Origin: Pegea sp. RAD2-039
Taxonomy: Eukaryota; Chordata; Thaliacea; Salpida; Salpidae
Length of the DNA stretch: 64,000 bases
NCBI GenBank assembly: GCA_034620365.1
Contig: JAQGEQ010000043.1
Span: 930,001 to 994,000, forward strand
Direction: 5' to 3'
The notes under the pieces were generated by a model that was given only the letters and a program-made list of their open reading frames with translations, had not been told where the DNA came from and ran no database searches. The translations under genes were made by a program, and so were the position numbers. Shown here piece after piece: positions 48,702 through 60,764 of the stretch (position 1 is the first letter of the stretch; every line of letters starts with the position of its first letter).

Positions 48702-51700
48702 TCAGGAAGTTTCTTTACACCTAAAATAAAGATTCCAAAGTTATTTCTTACTGATACTTACATCTAAAAAAGTTGTTTATTCTTAATAACTAGTTTATTA
48801 CTTTTAAAAGAGCAAAAAGATAAATTTATTTTTCTTTTAAAAAAATGCAATTCTAAAAAACATTTTTCTCTTTCAATTTAGATCAATATTTGCAAAGAAT
48901 TAGAAAATTTATTTCTACAACAATTTCTAAAAGAAACAAACCTTAAGTAATTGGCTGATATCGAGTTATTCAAATGGGCTTTTATTATTACAATACAATA
49001 TTGATGATGTTATCGACATCACTTTTACTTTAACAAAAATGTCCTTTTTTAATCAGTAGCTTATAGTACTAAGTCTAAATCTAATTCTTTTTGAGTTTAA
49101 AATTTTCAATCACTTACACTTTCCTTCGACTTTGTGATAAGTATTTAAACATGTAGAACAATGAGAACCAGTAGCACCCTCATAGCATTCACATTTGCCT
49201 TGTATACAGTCAATTTTTACCGAGTTTTCTTGATTACAATTACAACCTGGGTAAAATAAGGATAGAATATTTATAAGAAAGTATACATCTTAATATCTAT
49301 ATATAATATAATCTATATATATAACCCAAATAGTCATAATCAATACTAGTGTTATACGCTTTCGCCTGCTATTAGTTATCTCAATTTTTCACTATCAGTC
49401 ACTCATTACTTATTTATGTTTACTAATATTTTATATTTACTTTTCCAAGAACATTTTTACAAACATTTAAAACTTTTAACGTCAAAAATGTTTTATAACA
49501 ATTTTTGTATTTATTAAGTATTAAACATATCTCTTGAGTTGTAAAACTCGATTGCATAAGATTCGAAACTTTTAAAAAACTTGCTAACAATTTTGTTTTT
49601 GATTATATAATAATAATAAATGAAGTAAAATAAACTGTAGTATTCAATAAAATACTTTTATAAAAAAGTAAAGTAATTCAATTAAAGCAGTCAAAATATT
49701 GATTATATCTCTTAGTTTTATTTTGATATTCTATACCTTTCACATTTTCTGTTTTCTTTTATCATAATCTTTCATAAGGCCAAAATTTTAAAAAAACTAA
49801 CAGATCTTCATAACGTTTAAGTTAACTCTAAAGTTAACTCTAAAGTTAAAACATTCATAAATTACAAAATAACATACAATTGAAATTTAAGTAACTTACG
49901 AACACAAGCATTCTTGTTTTGAATTGGTGTTGAATGATTGAGCCAGAAACCAACTTTGCAATTATTACAATAAGCACCTACTGTGTTGTGACGACAATCA
50001 ACACAAGTTTTGCCTAAATCATTATACTCAACGCATCTTTCACTATGGCCATTACAATCACATTTATTTTTGATGATGATTTGCTTTGCATAAACATCTT
50101 TTGTGTAAGCGTAAGGCTTACTCCATGTTTTTTTCTGATAGATTTCTGATGTAGAAGACAAACCTGTAATGTAATCATGGAATAATCAATAATTTTCATT
50201 TAGTTCAGTTATATGTTATTAATAATTTGAATTCAGAAGCTATAAAGAAAAAAGTTTCCCAATTGACGATTATCTTAAACTTTCTATATTTTTAGTTAAG
50301 TTTATATGTTGCTGATAATTAAAAACTACAAGTTACTTTAGGAACTACAAATCAACTATTTTTGCGAAAATCACAATAATAATTATATTTTTTACATTTT
50401 TCTTCTGAAGCATATAAAGTCACTTCAAAAGAAATGCCCTTTACTTCAAATATCAAAATTGGGCTTTAAAGCTTTTGGAAATAATTTTCTCATCAATTAT
50501 TAAACAGAAAAATATAAATAAACTCCTCATTTAAAACTAACTGTACTAGTACTTTGGATTACTTTTATTGAAAGTTTACTACTTTTTGTGAATTACTCAT
50601 AATTTTTGTATTATAAATATTTTATGATAAGAGCTTTTGTGAGACTGTTAAAAAGCTCTAAGTATTGTGGGTGATACCTACACAGCCCTGCCTCTCCTTT
50701 GAGATCTTCTTCATAGCCTCCTTTTCTCCATTCCCTCATCCAAAAAAATAGTTTACATTTAGAGCAGTCGTTACCAGCCGTATTGTGATGACATTCGCAA
50801 TGAGCACTTTTCTTTTGCTTGTCGTATTTGCATTCACTTGCGTGACCATTACACTGACATCTGTTAAAATTCAATACTCAAGGTTTTATAACGTACTTGT
50901 TGTTAATTTTAAAGCCTAGAAACAACGAGAGATAGTCGAAATAAATGATTGATGTGTTACAAGAGTAACAGGAAAGTAATTTAAAAACGCTTTTTACTTT
51001 CAAAATCATTTTACCATTTCGCTATTTTCGAAATTACTTTCAACTTTTTTATATTAAAACTTCGCTTTAAGGTGATATAAAAAATTCAAAAAAAAATTTA
51101 GAGTATCTAAACAAACTTTCCTTTAGGCAAGGCTATTAAATATTCATTTAAATCAAAATATTAATTTAAATGATATTTTCAAAGCTTTTACCTTATAATT
51201 AACTGAGATGAAACGCAAAAGTTTCTACTATTAGAAAAGTTCAGAAGAAAATGTTCTTAAAAAGTCACACATCTTTAGATGTTAAATAATTTAAAAGCTA
51301 CAGGTTTCTATTACATTACTGATGACTCGACGAAAATTAATCTTCAACTTAGAAACGGGTTCTTTTGATTTTCCTAAAGCTAAAAATAACTAAAATTACG
51401 TTTTTAAGTACATTTTTATCACAGCTCTATTTGATATACCTGCCTTTGATGCTGACTTGATCAATTCCATAATGTTTTTTATAACTTTGATTCCCTCCCC
51501 CTCTATTAGTTGCAGCTGTTCGAAGCAATCGAATACGAAGATCCGTAATTTCAAGAAAAGATTTAACATTATCTTTATCTTCAATGAGTTTACGACATAA
51601 TTCAGGCTGATTATTGTATCAGCTATTAAGTGGTGATCACTAAAAGTCTCAATCATACCTCAGGCATATTCTTTAAAACATCACGCTGAATTAAGACATT

Positions 51701-53918
51701 TAATCTTGGCGGATTTGGATCCCGTAAAGCTGTATCACTATCTTTTTGAAGACAAAATACATCCAATCCATCTACTCCAAAAACTTTCCTATTGAGAAAT
51801 ATAAACGCAATAAAACTGCTTAATAAACTGGTTTGGAAATATTGGTATTGTATTTATTATGAGAATAATCTAAATTCTAATGTTTGCTAATTTACCAAAA
51901 AAAGTTTTTTCCACAGAGATTTATTTTAATTAAGCATAGTTACAAGAGTTTTTTGGTATTTAATGTTCTTACAATTATTACCTATACAATTCAATATAAA
52001 TATGAAAGCAAAAGACAGACAAATGTCTTCAGGGGTTGGAGACTATAATTTCAAAGTATTGTAATAATATTTTTCTTTATAAATGCCATAATTCTGATTC
52101 TAGCTTTAACCTTACGTTAATTCTACAGCGAACCATCAATAATAAGAAGGCATTCTCCTAAAGCTTGCTTTGAAGTTTGTTTCTTATTCCTTTTTAAAAT
52201 ATTTATAATGTAAAGAAAGAACTTTAATAACATTTTAAATCTATGTTCCACGGCTCAAAAATGATTTTTCTAAACAAAATATAAAATTTTCGTCTCATCA
52301 AGTTATGGAGTTAAACTTAAATTTTGAATAACTTAAAATATTTTTGCGGTTCCATTTGTTAAGCTTTTGTCATGTAAATAAAATCGTTATTAAATAATTT
52401 CTGTTGATTAAAATCAATCAAATTTTTTTCAGATTTTTACATCATAATTTGCAATTGAAGAATCACTTAGAATAGATTCGGGTGTGTTTTATAAAATATG
52501 AGCTATGTAAGTTATGCAAAATACCAATTGAAATTATTTAGCTAATACTGAGTACTATTCAAAACTAAAACACAATATTTTGCAACTTTACCCTCCATCT
52601 ATTTCACGAGCTGGCTTCATTTTAAAAGTACTTTTACAATTGTCAGAGTAATATTGCATTGGCGTCCATGTTTTTCCATGGTCTCTTGACTTTTCTATAA
52701 ACATATCTCTTGGGTGATTTTCATGAAATGTTATTACTATGTTGTCTGTAAAGTTCATATGTAATCCATTTTAATAATGTGCTCAAAACTTTTAATCAAA
52801 TGATATGCTAACTTTAATTATTCATGTTTTAACTTTAGCCTATAAAAGCAAGCAATTAAAATTTAAAAGCAATCAGGTTACAAATAAAATCTAACTCATT
52901 CATATTTTAAAACTTTAATAAAATCAACTTTTATAGATAGTTTTAGCATTTTTATAGTTTCAAAACGTTGAAGTTTTTTTGAAAGTCCTTTAGTGATCTT
53001 TTTTTTTAATTTAAGCAAATAACAAGCTTGACTTTAATTAGATTAAATTATTTAATCTGTCTATTTCAAAACCATATATATTTAATTTAACAGGTATATC
53101 ATTCGAAAAGGTATTTCTAAATAATTTGAATAAAACTTTTTAATAATAAGGCAGAACATTTTAATAAAAAGAGAGACTAGCAATTAAAGATTCTGATCAT
53201 CGTGGTAATCGCTTATTTCTTATAACATCAAACCTTCAGTTGTTTAATATCAAACATTAGTCAAAGCATTCTAACATTTTAACATAACTGAGGGATTTTT
53301 AACATATATATATCACTTTTATCCACATACCTGTAAGTATAAAAGTCATTGGTAGTTTAATCGTAATGTTTACTGGAAAGAAATCAGTTTCATTTGATTG
53401 CTGTATAACACTTTGCCACCATCTCCAATCAATATCATCTAACATATATTCAGGTTTATACTTTTGATCATTCGTTCCATTTTGTCGGCATATGCGGCAC
53501 GATTGTCCATTTTTCTGCTTACCAAACTAACTATTAATTAGTCCTTTAATACAAGCAACCTTAAGACTTGTTGATATTGTAGTCATAATATTTTTAATTT
53601 CAAGACTAACCCATGAACAAAATTTTGTTTTTGATATACCACAAGTCGCGTTTTTAGGTTCAACATCTACTTTTGCTAAATGATGAACCAAAATAGAATC
53701 TCTATGACCAACATTATCTGGTTCACAAGAGGCTACAAAAGTTCTATTTCTATCTTCTACACATCAAAAAACAGAATTAATTTCGGCTTCTTTAAATTTT
53801 CTTACATACCTTGGTATACTTCACATTGAGTGTTTAAACATCTTGGTAACCACTCTTTACCATACATTACTCTAAATATTGTGTATAGAACAAAAAACTG
53901 TCCAAGCTTTACAACCAT
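48702..53918 (-). CDS. Secreted netrin-like protein: laminin N-terminal domain plus three LE repeats, 10 exons
   Basis: Minus-strand exons 53918-53810, 53756-53560, 53526-53331, 52745-52592, 51788-51659, 51606-51440, 50860-50682, 50163-49900, 49246-49120 and 48720-48702 join in phase to about 513 aa. A hydrophobic signal segment (KLGQFFVLYTIF) begins it. The laminin N-terminal domain follows, with ATCGISKTKFC, SCRICRQNG, a WWQS core, RDHGKTWTPMQYYSDNC and HYGIDQVSIKGR. Three laminin-type EGF repeats then start at CQCNGHASECK, CDCNGHSERC and CNCNQENS. The first ends with FFWMREWRKGG, like the RPW motif of netrins. The WTPMQYYSDNC segment also favours netrins over laminins. The protein then ends after CKETS, with no NTR (netrin C345C) domain and no hydrophobic GPI tail. 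Netrins guide axons and cells. This could be a netrin-G-like or netrin-4-like relative. Confidence 0.87.
49819..49852. repeat. 12-bp tandem repeat in netrin-like gene intron
   Basis: The unit AAGTTAACTCTA occurs at 49819-49830 and 49831-49842, followed by a partial third copy. It lies just downstream of exon 8 (minus strand), inside an intron. Confidence 0.8.
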
Positions 53919-56611
53919 TGTTTCAAATCTTCAACTTTCTTTATCTATAAACGGATATTATAATCTATTATATTTATTTACTTTATTTTATAAAACTTGT
54001 GGAATTTCGATACAATCAAAAAAAAACTTTTACAAATTAATTTGCTTGTTCACACCAAAACTTGTATCTTGATTTTTCTAAGCACTGCACATTTTGTACA
54101 ATCAATATCGAGCTGGCAACTACAAACTTGTTGTTAAGAAAGCAATACGATGTTCTCTCAAAGTTGTGTCAGTAGCTTTAGGTCAAATTGAACAGCTAAG
54201 CCTTCTCCCTAAAAGATTTGGCGCAGTCTGTCAACTTTCCACATGTGGCTACAGTTAAACAAGGCGAAAAAAGCTATTTTGTCACTTTCCTAGTGTATCT
54301 TTTTCTCTATATTCTATTTTCAAACTCATATCAATAATTCAAAAGCAAACAATAAAGCTTCTTGCAAATAAATTGAAATGCCATTTGCAATTTAGGATAT
54401 ATCAAGCGTACATTACGTATTCAAAACATTTTAATGTGATATTTTAAACTGTTGTGTGGGTCATTAATAAATTATTACTCAGATTAAATGGATTTGATCA
54501 GAAAATTCAACTCAAATTGTTACATTTCAACAAATTTAGTCACATTTTTTTAGTTGACACAAAAGTTTTTAGTTGTTTACCAAACCTATGCATTTAATTA
54601 ATTAGAAATTTAACAAATTCTAAACACAACAACTCTAAATTGCTATTAAGACTAAAATACATCTAAAATTACAACTGAAAAAGTTGTTATAGGTAAATTG
54701 ATATATTTTTGATACTTATTAAAGATAAATACGTTTAGACAGTTTCATAATTCGTTTTAATCAAAGTATTTTTGATCAAAATAATCGTTTCTTCAGACAT
54801 CGTCATCAGTAATAAATTTGTTAACACTTTTTTCAAGCCTTCCAAAGCTCTGCACGAAGTTATGAATATTGAACTTATATAAAATCAAATTGTTTATCAA
54901 TAAATCGAGAATAAACTGTTTGGGTATCTATGTGTGTTTACTAATGTCAGAAAGTGTGTCAAAAACTAAATGGTAAAAGATACTGAAATGATAAATTAAA
55001 ATAATTAGCGCAAAGTACCATTTGGTGTTTTTACTCAGAGAAAACTTAAAAATTGATTATTGAAGTTTTATTTGAAAGGTCTATAGTTTTTATGCAAGCC
55101 TCATTAGTTTTATTTAGTCTACAAAAGCTAATATACAAAAGCTATACAAAATCATTTTTAAAATTACAACTTTACTTTAGAAAAAGTTTTTTTCCTGTGA
55201 GAAATTTTATTCCGCTTATGGCTAAGAAGCCTATAAATATAATATAAGAAATATTTTGTTAGGTTTATAAATATTATTGCATTCTACTTTTCGCCCAGTG
55301 GCTTTGATATGCAAAATAAGAGAGTATGGCTATTTTCATTTCCATAAGTTTTAATTTGGCAATATAGCACCTAGTTTTCTACAATTTGGAACAAATCCTG
55401 CATTTTTGTTTTATAAGCAATTGATTCATTAACTTTCATAGATTTTTTACTCTTCTGATACATTTTGAAAAAAATTGCTTAAAGATGTCCTATATAATAT
55501 GTCTTTATTTTGTTTTTCAAAACGGCGATTGTCGAAAAAAAGTGGTTACTTCTGTTAGATGTGATGCTAATATTTGTTTCTATAGTCAATCTTATTGGTT
55601 GATATTTACTAAAATTCTTAGATGATCCATTTTCCAGTTTTTTGTGAGAAATCAGTGAAGTCTTTTTAACATAAATGATTGGATACTTTACTGCAAAAAA
55701 AGTCAGCATCAATCGTTTAGTGCATTTTTAATGCTGAAAACGTTCCTTAGAGCGATATAGCTACTGTATTCCGAAAATTGAAGCTCTTTTACTGAGCTTG
55801 AATTTTTTCTTTCTTAAATCAAATTATCATTTAGAAAATTAAATAATTGATTTAAGATTGAATCGTATAAAAGGAGTATTTACAAGATAACAAATATTTC
55901 AAAATCATTGAATGATTTATATATGCTGTTTATATAGTTGTCGGCTCGAGTTCTCGTACAGCTGAAATCAGTAAGAAACTAAATCAAACTTTAAAAGAAT
56001 TCATAAAACTTTTAGTCACAAACAGTGAGGTAAACTACTAAATTTATCTATTTAAACATTTTCCAGAAACTAATTTGAAAAATATAATAGCGATTAGGAA
56101 GTAGATTTCTTGAGAAGAATTTATGCATTATGGTTCAAACCAATTTTTCTTAAATTCTTATCTCTGGACAATAATTTTTTGCAAATAATTTTTCATAGTC
56201 TATCAACAATTGACTTTATCAATTGAAACATTAAATACTTCGAATTGCAAAAATTACACCTGAAATAAATTTGAAAATTAGAATCTATGCTGGCTACACA
56301 ATAATGTTGCCGACTGTAGCATGCTGATTAAAATATTTAGAAAAATAAAAGTTATCTTTCTATTTTTAGCTTTCAGTTTTCTTACTTGTAACTACCGTTG
56401 TTTATAATTAGGCCTGTTTAAAAAAGGGATACAAAAGTTTCCAGGCTATTTTAAATTTAAAAACAATTAATTAAACTAATAATAAGTTTTTGCACCTAAT
56501 TATTTTAATGCTTACATGCCTAAATCTAGTTTAGTTTTACTATTAAACTCTTTATTCGAATTTTTTTCTTTAAATTTATATTAGAATTATATTTGTAAAC
56601 ACTTTTATTTT
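53919..56611. other. Divergent intergenic region
   Basis: Upstream of the netrin-like gene (minus) and the deoxynucleoside kinase (plus). A GC-richer stretch at about 54095-54270 could be a 5' exon or promoter of the netrin-like gene. A short coding-like segment occurs at 55962-56029, described separately. Nothing else was recognised. Confidence 0.5.
55962..56029 (+). other. Possible orphan coding exon
   Basis: A segment with a good acceptor (TTCTCGTACAG before it) and a GAG|GTAAAC donor reads, after two leading bases, EISKKLNQTLKEFIKLLVTNSE. This is a 22-residue amphipathic-helix-like peptide. Without splicing, the frame ends three codons later at a stop, so it could be a last exon. No partner exons or family were found. 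It may be chance. Confidence 0.2.
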
Positions 56612-56616
56612 GAAAA

Positions 56617-56690
56617 TTTATCCCGCCAACAAAAGGGCGGTTTTATATCGCTGTGTTACTGAGCGCCAATTTATACTGTAAGCGCCAACT
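56617..56690 (+). promoter_or_regulatory. Cluster of E2F-like sites upstream of deoxynucleoside kinase
   Basis: Four GC-rich motifs stand in otherwise AT-rich DNA: TCCCGCCAA (56621-56629), GGGCGGTTTT (56635-56644), and GCGCCAA at 56663-56669 and 56682-56688. Read on the other strand these are TTGGCGGGA, AAAACCGCCC and two TTGGCGC, all close to the E2F/DP consensus TTTSSCGC. They lie 71-138 bp upstream of the kinase ATG. E2F control of nucleotide-metabolism genes is well known in animals; the assignment here is by motif only. Confidence 0.6.
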
Positions 56691-56758
56691 CATTCACCAA
56701 CCTTCATTTAGTCTTGTCTGTTGCGGCGGTAGCACAGCGTTTTGAAGTTCTTGCTACT

Positions 56759-57487
56759 ATGGCTCCTAAGCAATTTAAGTTTGCAGTTGATGGGAATATT
56801 GGTGCAGGTAAAACGACTTTAATAGGACTATTAAAGAAATGTCAGCCTAACTGGTTTACTGCTGTGGAACCTGTTTCTGAATGGGTAAACTTGAAATCAG
56901 AATGTCAGAATGAGTGTAATGGAACAAATCTGTTAAACGATTTTTATTCAGACCAGCATAGATGGTCGTATACTTTTCAATCTTATGTCTTATTGAGTAA
57001 GTTTCGTATTTATTCAAAATTTGATGAAGTAAAACCAGATTCTGGTGGTATTAGTGTGCAAATTGTTGATCGTTCTCATTATTGTGATCGATTTGTATTT
57101 GCTAAAAATTGTTATGACCGAGGCTTTATGACTGAAAATGAATGGAATATTTATTTGGAAACTTTTAATTATCTTTCCCAAATTAAGGAAACTTCTAAAC
57201 TAGATGGAATCATATATCTTCAAACATCTCCATCAGTCTGCGTGGAAAGAATCAATAGGCGTGGCCGGCCGGAAGAAAAAGAAATTTCAGAAGATTATTT
57301 AAACTCTCTGCATGAATTACATGAAAAGTTATATTTTAAGAATGAAATGGAAACAGATGATCATCTAAAAAGTTTGCCTCTTCTTATTATCAATCATGAC
57401 CAGCATTACTGCTCATCAGATGATTATCAATCAATTGTGTCACAAGTAGAAGAATTTATTTTAAATTCTATTCAAAATAGAAACTAA
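56759..57487 (+). CDS. Deoxynucleoside kinase (dNK/TK2/dCK family), intronless
   Basis: A single-exon ORF of 242 aa from ATG 56759. The frame is open upstream but the first Met is here, and an acceptor-like GTAGCACAG ends 21 nt before it. The P-loop is GNIGAGKTT (residues 12-20). EPVSEW at 37-42 and FQSYVLLSKFR at 73-83 line the substrate site. DRSHYCDRFVFAKN at 104-117 is the catalytic segment, and RINRRGRPEEKEI with YLNSLHELHEKL forms the Arg-rich LID and following helix. The enzyme transfers phosphate from ATP to the 5' hydroxyl of deoxynucleosides in the salvage pathway. Animal members usually have ERS where this one has DRS, the form more common in bacterial deoxyadenosine/deoxyguanosine kinases. 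No clear mitochondrial presequence is seen. Substrate range cannot be read from the sequence. Confidence 0.92.
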   Translation: MAPKQFKFAVDGNIGAGKTTLIGLLKKCQPNWFTAVEPVSEWVNLKSECQNECNGTNLLNDFYSDQHRWSYTFQSYVLLSKFRIYSKFDEVKPDSGGISVQIVDRSHYCDRFVFAKNCYDRGFMTENEWNIYLETFNYLSQIKETSKLDGIIYLQTSPSVCVERINRRGRPEEKEISEDYLNSLHELHEKLYFKNEMETDDHLKSLPLLIINHDQHYCSSDDYQSIVSQVEEFILNSIQNRN

Positions 57488-59714
57488 TTTTTTATTCTTT
57501 TATTTTATATGTTTAAATTGAGCACTTGGTTATTTAAAAATATAATTTTTAAAATACTTTGTTTAATTTATGTAACATTTATATTATTAAATAATAATAT
57601 TAAAATAAATGATTATATATAAGTTATAGCTTAAATAAATATTAACTTTCATTAATTTCTTATGATAATTTTGATAAATATAATTTTATGGGCTGAGTTT
57701 AATTTTATACATATAACTTGATACTTTAACATTTTTAAGTATATATAATATAAATTGCAGTATTTCTTTTGTGAACTTATAACCATTTAATAATTTTATT
57801 CAAAAATTAAAATTTCTTTTTTCAGTTTCTATGAAACTTTCTTTTTTCAGTTTCTATGAAATTTTCTTTTTATGGTATTTGACTGCCACATATGTGTTAT
57901 GCCAAGCTAACTGTATAAGATTTGATTATGGCTTTTGAATAACTTTTAAAAGCCATATTAAATCTTTCCAGTTACTATGGCACAAAATGAAACACTTCTA
58001 AGTTTGGTAATTTTTTGTCATGAAATAAAGAAATTTTCAAGTTACTGGTTTGATTTTATACAAAAGAATTCATTGAAAAACGATTACTAGTACCAATAGA
58101 AATCTTCAGTTTTATTGATTTATATTTTAATGAAATTATATCTTTGTAAATTGTCAAAGAAAGTAGTTGCCTAAAATACCTCAAAAACTATTTAGTGATT
58201 GGTCTGTTTAAAAGTTAATCTGTCCAACCCAGAGTCCTTAGTTGGTGGCAGTATATGCCCATACCTATTAGTAATCAGCCTCCAACCTAGTGATATCATT
58301 TTGATAATCTGCCATGCTGTAAAGAAATTCAGCTATAACTTCAAATTTCTAGAAATTATGAATGCATTAAATTAGGTCATTTTGTAGAAATGATTCTATC
58401 AAATTTTTAAGTTACTGTGTGTGGTTTTTATATTTAATTCTTTAATGCTTTGCTTCTCAGTAATTAGTTTTATCGACAAAGTTATTTTAATACTTTAGAT
58501 ATCTTTAAAAACAACTTCTTTCTCCTAATATTTATGTTATAATGATCAGCTAAATTTTCATTCTTTTTTATAAAGATAGAATCATCGATAATTTATTTTT
58601 ATATAACCCAAAAACATTTCTTAGACTTCTTGGAAAGACCTAGTCATCGTAACCTAACGACCCTTTTTAAAATCTATCATAAATAACAATTGCACTAATT
58701 TTTGTCACGTTTAGTAGTAATTAAAAACTATAACTAGTTTCTAAGTATATGTTTTATTTCCTTGATTTTTAGTAGATGAATCATTTTAACAAAGAACTCT
58801 GTTTTTCTATTTATTTTTTCAACTAACAGTTTTATAAAAGTTTTTAACAAATTGATTTTTCTTATTGCTTCATCTAAAGCTTGTTGTATTCGAATATTTA
58901 TCAAATTGTTTTGCTTTAAGTAAATCGCATGTTTATTTATAGTAATCTATTCATATTCAATTTTTCTAATAAATTTGATGAATATTTAACTGTTTTTTTC
59001 TCACATTCTTTATCATACCACAAAGAAATAGATAGTATGTAACAATAAGCATAAAAAAAATTCTGCAAAAAAAATTAAAAATAAGTATGCATACCAAAAG
59101 TTGAAAAAATAAATCTGTTTTGTAAGTTGATACTTAAATGAGCAAATATTTTCAACTTGTGATTTAAACAAAAACGTCAACATATAACGTGACTAATCGA
59201 TTAAAGAAAAATATATAGTTAAAAAATAATAAGTTGACTAGAAAAGAGAATCATTTATCAGCAATAAAATTGGTTTTAATGTTTGTAATAAAAATTTTAG
59301 GGATAATAAGTTTTTGATAACTTACAAAGTTGAACATTTTATTTGTAAAGATTTTTGAGTTTAAATTATTAGAAATATAAATATAACTTATTAGTTTATC
59401 AGCAAGTAGAAGCTAATTTTATAGTTGAATATAAAATATTTTAGCTATTTATAGTAGATAAAATACATTCAGTAAGTAAGTAAAAAATAGTTAACTTACT
59501 TTAAACCTTTTTTTACTAGATAAATTTATGCTGAAATTTCACCAAATAGTAGCTTACCTTTTTAATCGAGTAGTTATAAGAAATTTTAGTTTTTTAAATT
59601 GTTTTATTATTTACGCAATAACTGCTTCTTGATTAAATGCTTTTATTTTTAAGTTAGAACATAACAAGTTTTAATTCACTCTATTACAGATTTTGAAAAA
59701 GACAATATCTCAAA
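57488..59714. other. Non-coding region between kinase and ARF-family gene
   Basis: AT-rich, with the kinase 3' UTR at the left end, a 25-bp direct duplication at 57813-57862, and a slightly GC-richer patch at about 58225-58320. No coding signal. Confidence 0.5.
57813..57862. repeat. 25-bp tandem duplication
   Basis: The unit TTTCTTTTTTCAGTTTCTAT plus GAAAC (57813-57837) is repeated at 57838-57862 with one mismatch, and a partial third copy follows. Each unit holds a polypyrimidine tract and CAG. Confidence 0.85.
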
Positions 59715-60764
59715 ATGGGAAGTTTATTTTCAAAAATAGAACAATTATTTAGTAGTTTTGAGGCAGAACCTAGTCGAGTAGTTATGCTTGGACTTGACTC
59801 AGCTGGTAATTTGAGTTGTATAACACTTACACTGCTCTGCTTTAATATCTAACTTTTAGTTTGTTTAATATTCTATGATTAAAATAATTTTTTCATAGTT
59901 TAAATTATTTTCAAATATTACATTGTTGACTATTGGGTATATAAGTTATATGGCTGTTTTATATTTAGCTAACTTAGATTTCTATAACATTATTTGCATT
60001 TTAAATCATATTTTAAATAAATCAGGAAAAACTACACTGCTCTACCAAATGAAGCTAGGAAAGACTGTAAAAACAATTCCTACAATTGGTTTTAATGTAG
60101 AAAGAGTTAACACTGTTAAAGGACTGAACTTGACAGTGTGGGATGTAGGTGGTCAGGATAAATTACGTCGATTGTGGCAGCATTATTACCAGGATGCTAC
60201 AGGTGATATTCATAATTTTTTAGTGTCGTCAAATTGCTAACATATGCTTATCAAAACATCAAAACTGTGATGACTAAACCTTAATCACGTCATAATTTAT
60301 TAAAGATTAATTCTATCAATATAACTTTGTTTTGTTATAAATCTAATACAAATTAGCTTTGTAAAACATTAAAGTATAATTAATCAAAAACATTGCATAC
60401 TAAGAAACACCTTTTGGGTTGTACTGTTCAGACTAATTTTGTGTTCGATGTCACGTTTATAGGTTTGGTATTTGTAGTGGATAGTTCTGATCCTTCAAGA
60501 TTTCAAGAGGCCACTGATGAGCTGCTAAAAGTAGTGGAAGATACTCAGGTATCCCAAATACCGATCTTGGTATTTGCCAACAAACAGGACATGGACTGTG
60601 CAAGAGACACTCAGTTAATTGCAAACGAAATGAATTTAAAAGAAAATTTATCCTCTAATTTGTGGCATATTCAAGGATGTTGTGGTTTGAAAGGAGATGG
60701 TGTAATTGAAGGATTGCAAGTCTTTGCATCTTTGTTAAAAGAAAGACGCAAGCAGAAGAATTAA
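59715..60764 (+). CDS. ARF/ARL-family small GTPase, 3 exons
   Basis: Exons 59715-59805, 60026-60202 and 60463-60764 join in phase to 189 aa. Gly2 (MGSLFSK) is an N-myristoylation candidate and is followed by an amphipathic helix. The P-loop is GLDSAGKT (26-33), switch 1 is IPTIGFNVE with Thr50, switch 2 is [13 protein letters not shown] (69-81), and NKQD lies at 129-132. The last guanine motif is divergent: [10 protein letters not shown] in place of the usual CATxGDGL. ARF-family proteins recruit coats and effectors to membranes when GTP-bound. Sequence is closest in layout to ARF1-like proteins but divergent, so the subfamily is left open. Intron 1 splits the P-loop glycine codon, the same place as in the second gene at 63694. 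The start lies 25 nt after an acceptor-like TATTACAG. Confidence 0.9.
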
